DNA of 64,000 bases, taken from Syngnathus acus (Eukaryota > Chordata > Actinopteri > Syngnathiformes > Syngnathidae). The translations under genes and the position numbers were made by a program. How positions within the stretch are numbered: position 1 is the stretch's first letter; the number at the start of each line of letters is the position of its first letter. This document shows, piece after piece, positions 1-11,482 of this stretch. Below the pieces are notes generated by a model that saw nothing but the letters and a program-made list of their open reading frames with translations, had not been told where the DNA came from and did not search any database. The DNA lies in the NCBI RefSeq assembly GCF_901709675.1, contig NC_051101.1, positions 310,001 to 374,000 of the forward strand, written 5' to 3'.

Positions 1-466
1 GGAGAGCTCCGCGCTGCGATCTGCTCGCGTTAGCCTGAAGCCCGCTAGCTCCACGGCGTGGTGGGGCGTTCGTTCGCTGAGCCACGTTTCCACAAAGCAC
101 AGCGCGGCGGATCTGCTGAAGTCCGTGTTCCTTGAAGTGAGGAGCAGCAGTTCGTCCATCTTGTTCGCCAGGGAGCGGACATTCGCCAGATGAATTGACG
201 GTAGGGCAGAACGGAACCCTCTCTGCCTCAGCCTTACGAGTGCTCCCGCTCGGTTTCCGCGCCGCCGTCGTCGTGCTAGCTTGTACAGCACCGCCGCTCC
301 GGCTAGAATCTCCGACAAACAGTCTGAATCGAAGAGAACAGGAGAGAAAATACCAGAAGAAGACTGTCCGATGTTTAACAGCGCTTCTCTAGTAAAAGTG
401 ATCCGGGATGGACAGCAGAGGACACAGAAAACACACAAAATAAGACAAATAAACAGAGAGCGACTC
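1..466 (-). mobile_element. Rex1-like LINE, 5' part (runs off window start)
   Basis: This stretch is the reverse complement of the LINE 5' region seen on the plus strand near 17,100-17,560: the same endonuclease-upstream segment, with scattered substitutions. The copy enters from the left window edge and its 5' end lies near 466, where similarity to the other copies stops. Reading frames are broken, so it is a dead fragment. Family assignment rests on the longer copies at 5.1-8.2 kb and 17.1-19.7 kb. Confidence 0.7.
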
Positions 467-760
467 TTACAGGAACAAAAACACACAGACAACATAAGGA
501 CAGGAAGGATACATATGGTTGACAGGGATCAAAAGACATCCCTGTCACTAAAGAGGAAGAACCTAGATAAAAGGAAAGTCATAAACTCGTAAAGACAAGG
601 CCTCCAGGTCTGGCAGGCCAAGGCTTCACTTAAATTATTCCAACACTTCCAACCATATCTTTTCTTTGTTAGGCAAAATATTTCCCTCTGTCCAGAACGT
701 TCAGTAGTAATCGAAAACTGGCGTCTAGCATTAGTCAAAACAAGATACAATCAAGTACCC
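467..760. other. Unassigned spacer
   Basis: AT-rich sequence between the LINE 5' end and a SINE. A 73-codon reverse ORF (529-750) has no recognisable motif. Nothing else is seen. Confidence 0.4.
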
Positions 761-1075
761 AGCTCAGTGACCTAGTGGTAGAGTGTCCGCCCTGAGACTG
801 GAAGGTTGTGGGTTCAAACCCCGGCCGGGTCATACCAAAGACTATAAAAATGGGACCCATTGCCTCCCTGCTTGGCACTCAGCATTAAGGGTTGGAATTG
901 GGAGGTTAGATCACCAAATGATTCCCGAGCGCGGCACCGCTGCTGCTCACTGCTCCCCTCTCCCCCAGGGGATGGATTAAAATCACATGGGGATGGGTTA
1001 AATGCAGAGGACAAATTTCACCACACCCAGATGTGTGTGTGACAAACATTGGGACTTTAATCTTTAATTTTTAAA
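761..1075 (+). mobile_element. tRNA-derived SINE, full-length-like
   Basis: The head (about 761-836) is a tRNA-like pol III promoter: an A-box-like segment around 772-785 (TAGTGGTAGAGTG) and a B-box GGTTCAAACCC near 813. A unique body follows, with a GC-rich stretch around 940-975, and an AT-rich tail near 1060. A second, shorter copy lies at 35,085-35,250 with the same head and first body segment, which shows that it is a dispersed repeat and not a tRNA gene. The SINE family name is not assigned. Confidence 0.75.
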
Positions 1076-1143
1076 GTACTGAACATTTTTAGACGACTTT
1101 GGCAGTGTCCGTGATTTAGAAAATCATCAGGCATGCATTAAAC

Positions 1144-1965
1144 CAGTGGTTCCCAAACTTTTGCAGACTGGCGCCCCCTTTGGCTCCCCAGTGAATTCCT
1201 AGCGCCCCCCCCCAAGGCATTTATATAAATAAATAATACATTTATATAAATAAATAAATAATACATTTATAATATCATTACCATTACGTTGAATTAGTGG
1301 GAGCACTGAGTTTGTTTCTCAGAAACGAGCCGGTCCCATCTAGACGTAATCGGAGACAATGACACCCGAAGTGATTTAAGGTTTGTCTTTTATTGCAGGA
1401 TGCTTGGTCTCCATGTGTTGAAGCAGTTTTGAATGCTTCACTGCCTGGTTAGTTAGCCTGTCGCCACATATTAGCTTTGCGGGCTCGACTGGGGAAACAT
1501 GTCACGTGACCGGGACGAGTGTCTTGACCTGAATTAATTGATCGTCGATAAAAAAAAAAATTCTGTGCGGCTTGGCGGCCCGGTACCAAGTGACCCACGG
1601 ACCGGTACCGGTCCGCGGCCCGGTGGTTGGGGACCACTGCCCTAACCAGCTCAACACAACACAACACAGCGCGTTCTGGCGAGTCCCCAATTTCATGTTG
1701 ACTTGAACTCAAGATGATGTTGACCGCCAGAATGCGGTTTTTATTATAAGATAAAATTCTGAACATTACAAGCTTGAAATTACAAACCTGAGCTTTTGCT
1801 TTTGTAGTCTATGATGTCGGATCTGACTGGGCCAGAGCGGCGTGTTGTGTACAAATCGACTGCCGCCCCCCTACCGCCCCCCTACCGCCCCTTTCTTCCT
1901 CACCGCCCCCCCAGATCTTTCCACCGCCCCCAGGGGGGCGGTACCGCCCACTTTGGGAACCACTG
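1144..1965. mobile_element. Non-autonomous hAT element with 8-bp TSD CATTAAAC
   Basis: The terminal inverted repeats begin CAGTGGTTCCCAAA and end TTTGGGAACCACTG. The flanking 8-bp duplication CATTAAAC at 1136-1143 and 1966-1973 is perfect. No transposase is encoded. Inside, near 1,570-1,640, a GGACCACTG-type terminus of another hAT is embedded, so the element is compound. A near-identical copy lies at 53,847-54,689. Confidence 0.9.
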
Positions 1966-1973
1966 CATTAAAC

Positions 1974-2424
1974 AGTTCCTTAAGGGTCATTAAGCTATTC
2001 AGGCAATATATCAAAAAACATTCGTTATTTCAAAGTGCTCAGAAATAAATATCAGATCATAAAGTTATAAAAACCTTTGTCATTACCCCCTATCAAAAAT
2101 GTCTAGTTATGTCTTCTTTATTGATTTGGTGTGTAGGTATAATTATATGCTTAATATGTTTCTTTTATTGCTTTAATATTTGAATATACTTGTCTGCTTA
2201 TGTACTTTATTCAATGAGGTTTGAGCATATCTGTTTTTGTAGCTAGGCAGGACTTTTTGTATTTCGAACCCATTCCTTCACTCCCTCTGTTGACCTCAGT
2301 TTAACTGAGGTCACCAAAACCGTTGATACCACCAGGGTCCCTCTGTTGGCACACCAAGTCCCTCTGTGGGGCCGCCAATGAGTGAGAAAAATAAATATAC
2401 ATAAAATTCATACCCAGACATTTG
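1974..2424. other. Intergenic, no gene seen
   Basis: AT-rich DNA with no supported coding region. A 31-base string at 2,252-2,282 recurs exactly at 3,985-4,015, and short imperfect repeats are visible around 2,285-2,370. This is probably remnant repeat sequence. Confidence 0.35.
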
Positions 2425-2710
2425 TAAAAGATGGAGAGTGGAAAGGCAATTGGCCTAGACGACATTCCAGTGACAGCATGGAACTATCAAGGAGAGATGG
2501 CAGGGGAGATTCCTTAAAAAGCGAGAAGATGCCTGAGGAAAGGTACTGGTTCCTATTTTTTATTTCAGACCACGGTGATGCACAGAACTGCATTAGCTAC
2601 AGAGGTGTTATGTTGATCAAGCAAAGCATGAAGTTGTAGGAAAGAATGTTAGAAGCGAGGCTTGGAAATCTCTACTGGCCAAAATAATGGAGAGTGTGGC
2701 AGAGATGAAG
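2425..2710 (+). pseudogene. Degenerate LINE reverse-transcriptase fragment
   Basis: Two plus-strand frames together show reverse-transcriptase-like motifs: an SGKAIGLDDIPV block near 2,437-2,472 and, in another frame, NCISYRGVMLI-type residues near 2,585-2,620. These match the conserved fingers region that precedes the RT palm in RTE-like or jockey-like LINEs. The spacing is right for one RT domain, but frameshifts and stops separate the blocks. Only about 95 codons remain. The clade is uncertain. Confidence 0.55.
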
Positions 2711-2978
2711 ATGTTGCAGGACATGCAGATGGTTGGTGTGACAGGATAGAAAGATATGGAAACGATTGCTCCGCTGCCTAACAGGAGCAGCTGAAAGAAG
2801 AGGAAGATGAGAAAGAAAATGTGAGCGAAAAATACATAAACAAATAACGAAATACATACATACATATATACATACGTACATATAGACAGACAGACATCGA
2901 ACGATTGCCCATTCGGTCACTCAGTCATTTGGTCTAGGTCATTCTGTCACTCGGTCACTCAGTCTTTCAGTCAGTCAC

Positions 2979-2979
<1 letters not shown>

Positions 2980-3052
<73 letters not shown>
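2980..3052. repeat. (AATC)n microsatellite
   Basis: About 18 perfect tandem copies of the tetranucleotide AATC, preceded by degenerate TCAGTCACTC-type repeats from about 2,930. Confidence 0.95.
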
Positions 3053-3171
3053 TCACTCACAAGTGTTCACTTATTTGTAATAGTATTGCAAGCAGTTTAA
3101 ACTCTAAAGGAATATGTGGATGTCCATATCAGTTTTATCAAATTCTAATCCTACTTTACCTTTGTATAAGG

Positions 3172-3496
3172 CACAGGTGTCAAACTCAAGGCCCGGGGGC
3201 CAGATGCAGCCTGCCACATCATTTTATGTGGCCCGCGAAGACAAATTGTGCTTCATATTCATGTGTCATTACTCGAATTGCAAATTGTCTTCACTTTTAA
3301 TAATATTTTATTTTTAAATATTAGACCAGTTTTTACTTGTCTGATTTGAAAACGAGTTACTTGTCAGTTTGTTTTGTAGCTTTTACTGTATATAATATGA
3401 GGTGCTCAGACATTTATTTGGGGTGACAGTCATAACGGCCCTCCAAAAGAAGCTATGACTACAATGCGGCCCGCGAATTTTTTTTTGACACCCCTG
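3172..3496. mobile_element. Short hAT MITE with 8-bp TSD GTATAAGG
   Basis: The termini are CACAGGTGTCAAAC and TTGACACCCCTG, and the duplication GTATAAGG at 3164-3171 and 3497-3504 is perfect. The 325-bp body has the CGGCCCGCGAA-type GC-rich subterminal sequence shared with the larger hATs at 18,006 and 56,868. There is no coding capacity. Confidence 0.9.
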
Positions 3497-3504
3497 GTAT
3501 AAGG

Positions 3505-4251
3505 GATAGCCTTTTCAAAGCATAGTCATCGTAATTTATTCAATCTGTTGTTTTAACATTTAATCATTGATCAATCACGTATCTTAAATCATGCTTTTCC
3601 TCCTTTGAAGCGACTACGTACTTCAAACCCAAAGGCCACCATTTTATAGGGAAAGAAAAATTTGTTGAATCTATTTGTTTTCGACATAATACTCCTGCAG
3701 TCGTCTTAAATTTGTTCAATTTATCAATCCCTTCCATTGTTTATCCTGCAAATGAATCACGTGAATAATGTGTTATTCAAACTTTAACGTTCATAAGTTA
3801 TCCACCTGTTACCAATTCGTTTTTAGTCTGTATGTTATTGTTCCAATTTTTTACATTTAATACTCTCCCACCTATTTGATCCTATCTTGGAAAGGTCTAC
3901 AATTTATTATAAGCTATTTTAAAACTCTCCACACTTGTTATCAGGCTTTGGCTCCATTTCACGATGTTGTCTCCCATTCACTTCACTTTTTGTATTTCGA
4001 ACCCATTCCTTCACTTCCGGATTGACAAGTTTTCTGATTGGGCCAAGGAAAATGAAACCACGCGAATCTTTCCTGGAAATATTTGATTTCAGACGGATTT
4101 GAATGATCGGCTGAAAAAATGCCAAAATATAGAAAATATACCCTTAAAGCGATCGGACAAAAAGTGTTCTCTATTAATCGCCCACCCCCCTGTTGGACAT
4201 AAACCTTCTCTAATTATTGCCCTGGGCGATAATTAGAATAAATACGGTACC
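3505..4251. other. Intergenic, no gene seen
   Basis: AT-rich sequence. A 68-codon reverse ORF (3919-4125) resembles no family I can name. The 31-bp string shared with 2,252 is at 3,985. Confidence 0.35.
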
Positions 4252-5115
4252 TTCTGTTTTTTCAGTTCTCCGTGCAAGCTATTGTATTTTTCACCATGAG
4301 CTCTCTTTCACCTCCGTGGATAGAAGTCGGGGGCCGGCGCTCGGCCGGGTGGCTGTCCGGGGACGGTAGATGGGGCTCGGTCATGGCTTTTACGCACGCC
4401 CGGTCCTATTCTATGGATCTCTCTTCCACCTCCGTGGCTGGAAGTCCACGCCGCCACACGCCTGGAAGTTTGTTTTGTTAAATAAAGAGCCGTTTACCAA
4501 ACCCACGTCTTTTCTTGTACTTTGTTAACGCTACAATCTAGTTATATAGTATAGATCTGTGGAATAACGACGAGGCTGACGTCAGGGTGCACGCGCGGCG
4601 TTGTTGACAAAGGACGAGGAATTTGATCGATGGATTTAATGATTTAGAGTGCACAGATGGTTTGATAATATTATTGCTTATATAATAGTTATTTGATATC
4701 TAATTTATATATCGTTATATGGGCCTGTGGAATATTTTGAAGTGCCGTCAGCGGCGTGCACCCATTGTTGACCCATTGTTGACAAAGGACGATCGATGGA
4801 TTTAATGAATTGGAGTGACACAGATGGTTTTATAAACGTGTTATTTATGTAATAGTTTTTTGAATAACTCTGAATGTTACGTCAGGCCCGTTCTCAGCTC
4901 TTCGTTTGTGTTTATGTCACGTTAGCATACCTATCGTTTAGCCTGTTGTTGCTCGTTCATGTCTGTTCTTGGTGTTGGATTTTGTCGAATAAATTTCCCC
5001 CCAAAATGCGACTTATGCTCCGGAGCGACTTATATATGTTTTTTTTCACGTTATTGTGCATTTTATGGCTAATGCGACCTATATTCCGGAGCGACTTTTA
5101 GTCCGAAAATTACAG
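4252..5115. mobile_element. Chimeric fragment: hAT body plus pogo-type fold-back
   Basis: Positions 4,252-4,299 match the BED-region body of the hAT at about 62,752-62,802. From 4,300 the sequence matches, in reverse orientation, the fold-back element at 57,580-58,700, including one unit of its GC-rich 118-bp repeat. The right end (about 5,085-5,115) carries the GCGACTTTTAGTCCGAAAAT terminus followed by TA at 5,116-5,117. The left terminus is missing. The element abuts the truncated 3' side of the Rex1-like LINE. Confidence 0.6.
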
Positions 5116-5118
5116 TAG

Positions 5119-6017
5119 TTCGAACAGACTGCAACCTGGGTGAGAAGGGTCTGTAGAGATGTTACTTGCACGTTTCCTGGTCCTGGACAGGTACAAGTAT
5201 TGGATAGATGGGAGGTTGATCCCAATTAACTTTTCTGCAGTCCTGATTGTCCGTTGCAGTCTGTGCTTGTCTTGTTTGGAGGCCGATCCAAACCAGACAG
5301 TGATGGAGGTGCAGAGGACAGACTGGATGATGGCAGTGTACAAGGTCTTCAGCAGCTCCCGCGGCAGGTTGAACTTCTTGAGCTGTCTCAGGAAGTAGAG
5401 CCTCTGCTGGGCCTTCTTCCGGACAGAGTCTATGTGGCCGGTCCATTTCAGGTCCCGAGAGATTGTGGTTCCCAGGAACTTGAAGGTGTCTGTGGAGAGA
5501 ATAGTATTACTGCGGATAGTGAGGGGTGAAAGTGGTGAAGGGTCTCGCCTGAAGTCCACTGTCATCTCCACGGTCTTGAGCGGGTTCAGCTCCAGGTGGT
5601 TTTGGCTGCACCAGTGGACCAGCCGCTCCACCTCCTGTCTGTACGCAGTCTCGTCACCGTCCCGGATCAGTCCGATGGGAGTGGTGTCGTCTGCATACTT
5701 CAGGAGCTTCACAGGAGAGTCACCTGAGGAGAAATCGTTGGTGTAGAGCAGGGGTGCTCAATACGTCGATCACGATCAAGCCACTATTGATCGATCGCGT
5801 GATATTAATTTTTTTTTTTTTCCGCACTTGACGCGTGTACAAACAACGGCGCTAACAACACAACACAAACACGCTAGCTCGCGAGTTCCCTCCAATTGTC
5901 AGAACCCTGTTTTTTCTCTTAAACTTAAGAAAGGGTATAATAATGAGTGGGGCAGCTGGCCATAGTAAGAAGTATCACTTTCATAGGGAATGGGAGTAGG
6001 ACTTTTTTTTCACGATG

Positions 6018-6079
<62 letters not shown>

Positions 6080-7874
6080 TTTTTTAGTGGGTAGATCTTT
6101 GTGACTTGGTCATTTCAAAAGTAGCTCGCGAGCTCAAAATGTTTGCCCTCCCCTGGTGTAGAGAGAGAAGAGCAGTGGGGAGAGGACGCACCGCTGAGGG
6201 GCGCCGATATTGGTGGTTCGGGTGTCAGATGTGAAGCTCCCCAGTCTCACACGCTGTGTCCTGTTGGTCAGGAAGCTGGTGATCCACTGACAGGTGGAGG
6301 CAGGCACTGCGAGCTAGATGAGTTTCTGTTGGCGGATGTCAGGAGCGATGGTGTTGAACGCCGAGCTGAAGTCCACAAACAGGATCCTGGCGTACGTTCC
6401 TGGGGTGTAGTGCAGTCCCATGTTGACCGCATCATCCACCGACCTGTTTGCCCGGTAGGAAAACTGGAGGGGGTCAAGCAGGTGGCCCGTGACATCCTTC
6501 AGGTGGTTCAACACTAACCTCTCGAAAGATTTCATGACCACAGATGTCAGAGCGACAGGTCTATAGTCATTCAAACCTGTGATGGCGGGCTTCTTGGCCA
6601 CCGGTACGATGGTGGAGCTCTTGAAGCACGAGGGCACCTCACACAGCTCCAGGGAACAGTTGAAGATCCGTGCAAAGGTAGGTGCCAGCTGTTCAGCACA
6701 GACTCGCAGGAAGGTGACACGCCGTCTGGGCCTGGTGCCTTCCTGATCTTTTGTCTCCGGAACATCTGGCGCACTTCCTCCTTGCGGATCTGGAGTGTGG
6801 GCGCAGCCTCTGCAAGAGAGAGAGTAGGTGACAACGGTGATGGAGGTGTGGACAGAGCGGTTGTGGGGGGAGGTGAGTATGTTGATTGTGTTGCAGGAGG
6901 TCCTGTTGTGTGGGTGGACCGATCAAACCTGCAGTAGAACCTGTTTAGCTGGTTTGCAAGCCTTGGGCTCTCCACAGGACGGGGGGTTCGTTTCTTGAAG
7001 CCCGTGATGCTCTGCAGACCTTTCCACACTGTCGAGTGATCAGGATTGGCAGAGAGGTGTCTCTCCAGGCTCTCCCCCGTAACACCTCCTGGCTTTCCTG
7101 ACCTCTCGGTTCAGTGTGTTTCTGGTCTGCTTGAACAGGTCCCAGTCGCCGCTCCTGTAGGCCTCCTCCTTGACTTTGCGCAGCCTCCTGAGGTTCGGTG
7201 TAAACCAATGTTTGTCGTTGTTGTACGTGCAGAAGGTCTTAGTCTGCACACACAGATCCTCACAAAAACTGATGTATGATGTGACAGTGTCAGTGAGTTC
7301 ATGAAGGTCTGAAGTTGCAGCTTCAAAAACTCCCCAATCGGTGCAGTCAAAGCAGGCTTGGAGGTCCTGCCTTGACTCCACTGGCCACTTCCTCAAAGGG
7401 GATCAGATGAACTAGACAGTGGTCCGAGAGTCCTAAAGCTGCACGAGCCACAGAGTGGTATGCATTCTTAATTATGGTGTAGCAGTGGTCCAGTGTCTGT
7501 GCCCCTCTAGTGGGACACGTTATGTGCTGTCTGTATCTGGGGAGTTCGTGTGCGAGGTTCGCCCTGTTAAGATCACCCAGAACAATGATTAGTGAATTTG
7601 GTAGAAGTTTCTCCATGTCTGTCACCTGGTCAGCCAGCATCTGCGTGGCTTCACTCGCACGTGCGTGTGGTGGTAGAATGTAAACAGCCGCCATGACGAT
7701 CGAGGAGAACTCCCGTGGTGAATAGAACGGCCGGCAGTTTATGAAAAGTGTTTCTAGGAGAGGGCTGCAAGACTCTTTCAACACGGTGACATCAGTACAC
7801 CAACGTTCATTAATGTAGAAACAGAGACTACCTCCCTTTGATTTTCCGGTGAGCACCGCGCTGCGATCTTGCAC
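5119..7874 (-). pseudogene. LINE endonuclease-reverse transcriptase remnant
   Basis: The protein would nick DNA with an AP-type endonuclease and copy its RNA by target-primed reverse transcription. Visible pieces are an endonuclease segment (7,347-7,874) with the IIVLGDLN and GLSDHCLV motifs; an RT fingers/palm segment (about 6,314-6,637) with [11 protein letters not shown] and [10 protein letters not shown]; and the catalytic YADDTT motif at about 5,700 with the RT thumb and C-terminus down to 5,119. The pieces lie in different frames, contain stops, and are separated by a 407-bp hAT insertion, so no protein can be made. The order and direction of the domains are normal for the family. Confidence 0.75.
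5749..6155. mobile_element. hAT MITE inside the LINE, TSD GTGTAGAG
   Basis: The element starts CAGGGGTGCTCAAT and ends CCCTCCCCTG. The 8-bp duplication GTGTAGAG at 5741-5748 and 6156-6163 is perfect. It contains an (AT)n run at about 6,020-6,075. A related copy with the same GATCTACCCACT segment is at 50,848-51,393. Removing it rejoins the LINE RT region. Confidence 0.92.
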
Positions 7875-8371
7875 GCATTAGCCGAAACCCAGCTAACTCC
7901 ACGGCGTGGTGGGGGTGCGTCCGTTAAGCCACGTTTAAACAAAACACAGAGCGGCGGATCTGCTGAAGTCCGTGTTCCTTGAAGTGAGGAGCAGCAGTTC
8001 GTCCATCTTGTTCGCCAGGGAGCGGACATTCGCCAGATAAATTGATGGTAGGGCTTAACGGAACCCTCTCTGCCTCAGCTTTACGAGGGCTCCGGCTCGT
8101 TTTCCGCGTCGTCTTCGTCGTGCTAGCTTGTATAGCACCGCCGCTCCGGCTAAAATCTCCGTCAAACAGTCCGGATCAGAGAGAACAGGAGATAAAATAC
8201 CAGAAGAAGACTGTCTGATGTTTAACAGCGCTTCTCTGGTAAAAGTAAAAGGACTTTTGAATGTCAACATTGTGCAAAGAGTGCTCTGATGTCAAACTTA
8301 ACAGAACAATAAACCATCCTTGGCTGGGGGGCTACGGAAGTGTACCACCTTTTCAGTGGTAAACCTTTGTA

Positions 8372-9955
8372 CAGGACTGTCTCAGAAAATTAGAATATTG
8401 TGATAAAGTTCTTTATTTTCTGTAATGCAATGAAAAAAACAAAAATGTCATACATTCTGGATTCATTACAAATCAACTGAAATATTGCAACCCTTTTATT
8501 ATTTTAATATTGCTGAGTATGGCTTACAGCTTAAGAAAACTCAAAAATCCTATCTCAAAAATTAGAATATTTCCTCAGACCAAGTAAAAAAAGAAGATTT
8601 AAAACAGCTAAACAAAATCAAACATTTGAAAATGTCCATTAATGCACTCAGTACTTGGTTGGGAATTCTTTTGCACGGATTACTGCATCAATGCGGCGTG
8701 GCATGGAGGCAATCAGCCTGTGGCATTGCTGAGGTGTTATGGATGCCCAGGATGCTTCAATAGCGGCCTTTAGCTCATTTACATTGTTTGGTCTGGTGTC
8801 TTTCAGCTTCTTCTTCACAATACCCCACAAATTTTCTATGGGGTTCAGGTCAGGGGAATTGGCAGGCCAATCGAGGACAGTAATGCCATGGTCAGTACAC
8901 CATTTACTGGTGGTTTTGGCACTGTGGGCAGGTGCCAGATCATGCTGGAAAATGAAATCATCATCTCCATAGAGCTTTTCAGTAGACGGAAGCATGTCGT
9001 GCTCTAAAATCTGCATTTACTCTGGACTTGATGAAACACAATGGACCAACACCAGCAGCTGACATGGCTCCCCAAACCATCGCTGACTGTGGGAACTTCA
9101 CACTGGATTTCAAGCAACTTGGATTTTGCTTCTCTCCAGCCTTTCTCCAGACTCTGGCGCCTTGACTTCCAAATGAAATACAAAACTTGCTTTCGTCTGA
9201 AAAGAGGACTTTGGACCACTCTGCAACTGTCCAGTGCTTCTTTTCCATAGCCCAAATCAGACGCTTCTTCCGTTGTCTTGAGTTCAGAAGTGGCTTGACC
9301 ATGGGAATAAGGCTATTGTAGCCCATTTCCCGGACACGTCTGTGAACAGTGGCTTTTGATACCTGGACTCCAGCTTCAGTCCACTGTCTGTGAAGCTCCC
9401 CCAAATTCTGGAAGCGACTCTTCTTCACAATGCTGTTAAGGCTGCGGTCATCTCTCTTGGCTGTGCAGCGTTTCCTGCCACATTTCCCCCTTCCAACAGA
9501 CTTTTTGTGTATGTGCTTTGAAACTGCACTCTGTGAACTGCTTGCTCTTCGAGAAATTTCTTTTTGTGTCTTACCCTCCTGATGGAGGAGGTCAATGATG
9601 GTCCTATGGAGAGCAGTCAGATCAGCAGTCTTCCCCATACTTGTGATTTAGTATACTGAACCAAGCTGAGCGTTTTTCAAGGCTCAGGAAACCCTTGCAG
9701 GTGTTTCGAGTTAATTAGACCATTGTGATTAGTTGAATACCCTACTAGTATACTTTTTCATGATATTCTAATATTTTGAGATAGAATATTTGAATTTTCT
9801 TAAGCAGTATGCCATAATCAGTAATATTAAAATAATAAAAGGCTTGCAATATTTCAGTTGGGTTGTAATGAATCCAGAATGTATGACTTTTTTTTTAATT
9901 GCATTACAGAAAATAAAGAACGATCACAATATTTTAATTTTCTGAGACAGTCCTG
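8372..9955 (-). mobile_element. Tc1-like transposon with long inverted repeats
   Basis: The element runs from CAGGACTGTCTCAGAAAATT to its inverted copy ending GAGACAGTCCTG and is flanked by TA duplications (8370-8371 and 9956-9957). The inverted repeats are long, roughly 100-200 bp, with small differences between arms. It holds one transposase reading frame on the minus strand, described separately. At 1,584 bp the length is normal for Tc1 elements. Confidence 0.92.
8648..9638 (-). pseudogene. Tc1 transposase, one frameshift
   Basis: A cut-and-paste transposase of the IS630-Tc1-mariner group. Starting from ATG at 9,638 there is a paired-type DNA-binding region (helix-turn-helix around residues 15-45, second HTH to about 110), then the DDE catalytic domain. 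The first Asp is in LFSDESKF, the second in FQHDLAPAH and the Glu in PDLNPIENLW. I count 34 residues between the last two, the Tc1 DD34E spacing. The frame breaks once near 9,005-9,016, between the first and second catalytic residues, so the ORF is split into 219 and 122 codons. Otherwise the length and motifs are full, which suggests a fairly young copy. Confidence 0.88.
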
Positions 9956-10103
9956 TATATCCCACCGCTCACTCTTCGCGCGTCGCATGACAGACAACCA
10001 TTCGTGAAATTCTGTTCTCTCCACACTCTTATTGATATGCAAAGCCGATCAATATAACATTGGTGACACCGTTGCTTTAGTGCTTGGACCCATTCCTTAC
10101 GTG

Positions 10104-11387
10104 CAGTGCCGGCTCTACGCAGGGGCAAGAGGGGGCAACGCCCCCTCAAACAGATGTCCTGCCCCCTCGAATCAAACTTTTAGAAGTGAAAAATCCGCTG
10201 ATAGAAACACACGTTAATCAGCCCCCTCTCTTCTCTCATGTCGGTGCAGTGTGTGTCCTCACACAGCCTGCTGTCAGGACTCCGCGCCCCTCCGTAAACA
10301 TCCAATCACTGTGAGTATGCAAATGAGGCAAGACGCGGCCAGAGAGTGTCAAGTTACAGTCAGCGCGGTAGGAGTTGGAAGAAGCAGTAAAAACTCCACC
10401 AAACTCGTCGTAATGACCCGTGATCAGTGCCGGCTCTACGCAGGGGCAAGAGGGGGCAACGCCCCCTCAAACAGATGTCCTGCCCCCTCGAATCAAACTT
10501 TTAGAAGTGAAAAATCCGCTGATAGAAACACACGTTAATCAGCCCCCTCTCTTCTCTCATGTCGGTGCAGTGTGTGTCCTCACACAGCCTGCTGTCAGGA
10601 CTCCGCGCCCCTCTGTAAACATCCAATCACTGTGAGTATGCAAATGAGGCAAGACACAGCCAGAGAGTGTCAAGTTACAGTCAGCGCGGTAGGAGTTGGA
10701 AGAAGCAGTAAAAACTCCACCAAACTCGTCGTAATGACCCGTGATATAACTAATGATTAACGACAACTCAAATAATAGTTAATATAACATTCATATTATA
10801 TGTTCCCCCCCCTGAGAGATTGCCACCTTATTGTGGTCAGGGGGTTTGCGCGCCTCAGTGACCCTAAGAGCAATATCAGCAGAAGCTTTAATCTTCAGGT
10901 GGGACACCCAAGCTGGACAGGTCTTAGTGTAGAGGCCTGACAGAGTGCAATCCACTTCTCCAGGTTGAGATCTGGACACACAGCTAACAACTGCCGTGAA
11001 GAAAACACTAACAGTGTTAAAAATGTGTAAAAAAAAAAAAAGAACATGCCCCCTTCACATTTCTGACTGCCCCCTCTTATGTGCATTCCTAGAACCGGCC
11101 CTGCCCGTGATATAACTAATGATTAACGACAACTCAAATAATAGTTAATATAACATTCATATTATATGTTCCCCCCCCTGAGAGAGTGCCACCTTATTGT
11201 GGTCAGGGGGTTTGCGTGCCTCAGTGACCCTAAGAGCAATACCAGCAGAAGCTTTAATCTTCAGGTGGGACACCCAAGCTGGACAGGTCTTAGTGTAGAG
11301 GCCTGACAGAGTGCAATCCACTTCTCCAGGTTGAGATCTGGACACACAGCTAACAACTGCCGTGAAGAAAACACTAACAGTGTTAAA

Positions 11388-11420
<33 letters not shown>

Positions 11421-11482
11421 GAACATGCCCCCTTCACATTTCTGACTGCCCCCTCTTATGTGCATTCCTAGAACCGGCCCTG
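10104..11482. mobile_element. hAT-type element interrupted by a copy of itself, TSD CTTACGTG
   Basis: The left end is CAGTGCCGGCTCTA and the right end TAGAACCGGCCCTG, an inverted repeat with a mismatch. The flanks are a perfect 8-bp duplication CTTACGTG at 10096-10103 and 11483-11490. No transposase is encoded. The apparent L-L-R-R organisation is explained by the insertion at 10,425-11,103. Without the guest and its duplicated target the element is about 692 bp. Confidence 0.88.
10425..11103. mobile_element. Second copy of the same hAT element nested in the first, TSD CCCGTGAT
   Basis: A 679-bp unit with the same ends as its host is flanked by the 8-bp direct repeat CCCGTGAT at 10417-10424 and 11104-11111. 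The same CCCGTGAT occurs once, unduplicated, inside the guest at about 10,737-10,744, where it marks the original uninterrupted site. Guest and host are very similar in both halves; they differ mainly in a poly-A run (about 12 against about 24 bases). Confidence 0.88.

Larger units (their letters stand above)
5118..8250 (-). mobile_element. Rex1-like LINE copy, degraded, split by a hAT
   Basis: A minus-strand non-LTR retrotransposon with an endonuclease region (about 7,347-7,874), a linker region (about 7,040-7,396) and an RT region (about 7,029 to 5,119, interrupted by the hAT at 5,749-6,155). Its 5' end is near 8,250. The 3' end is cut at the pogo-type fragment, so the terminal 3'UTR is not seen. 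Segments align with the 17.1-19.7 kb copy, and a short deletion near 7,396 separates the two. Rex1/Babar assignment is from recognition of the RT C-terminal part and is provisional. Confidence 0.75.

Noticed and set aside
761-840. tRNA gene
   Set aside because: The A and B boxes are present, but the same tRNA-like head with the same non-tRNA body recurs at 35,085; it is a SINE head and lacks a complete cloverleaf.
2980-3052. CRISPR-like repeat array
   Set aside because: Simple (AATC)n microsatellite with no spacers; also not expected in a vertebrate nuclear genome.
10107-10745. Two identical short ORFs as a duplicated gene
   Set aside because: They are the duplicated left halves of the self-nested hAT and contain no recognisable domain.
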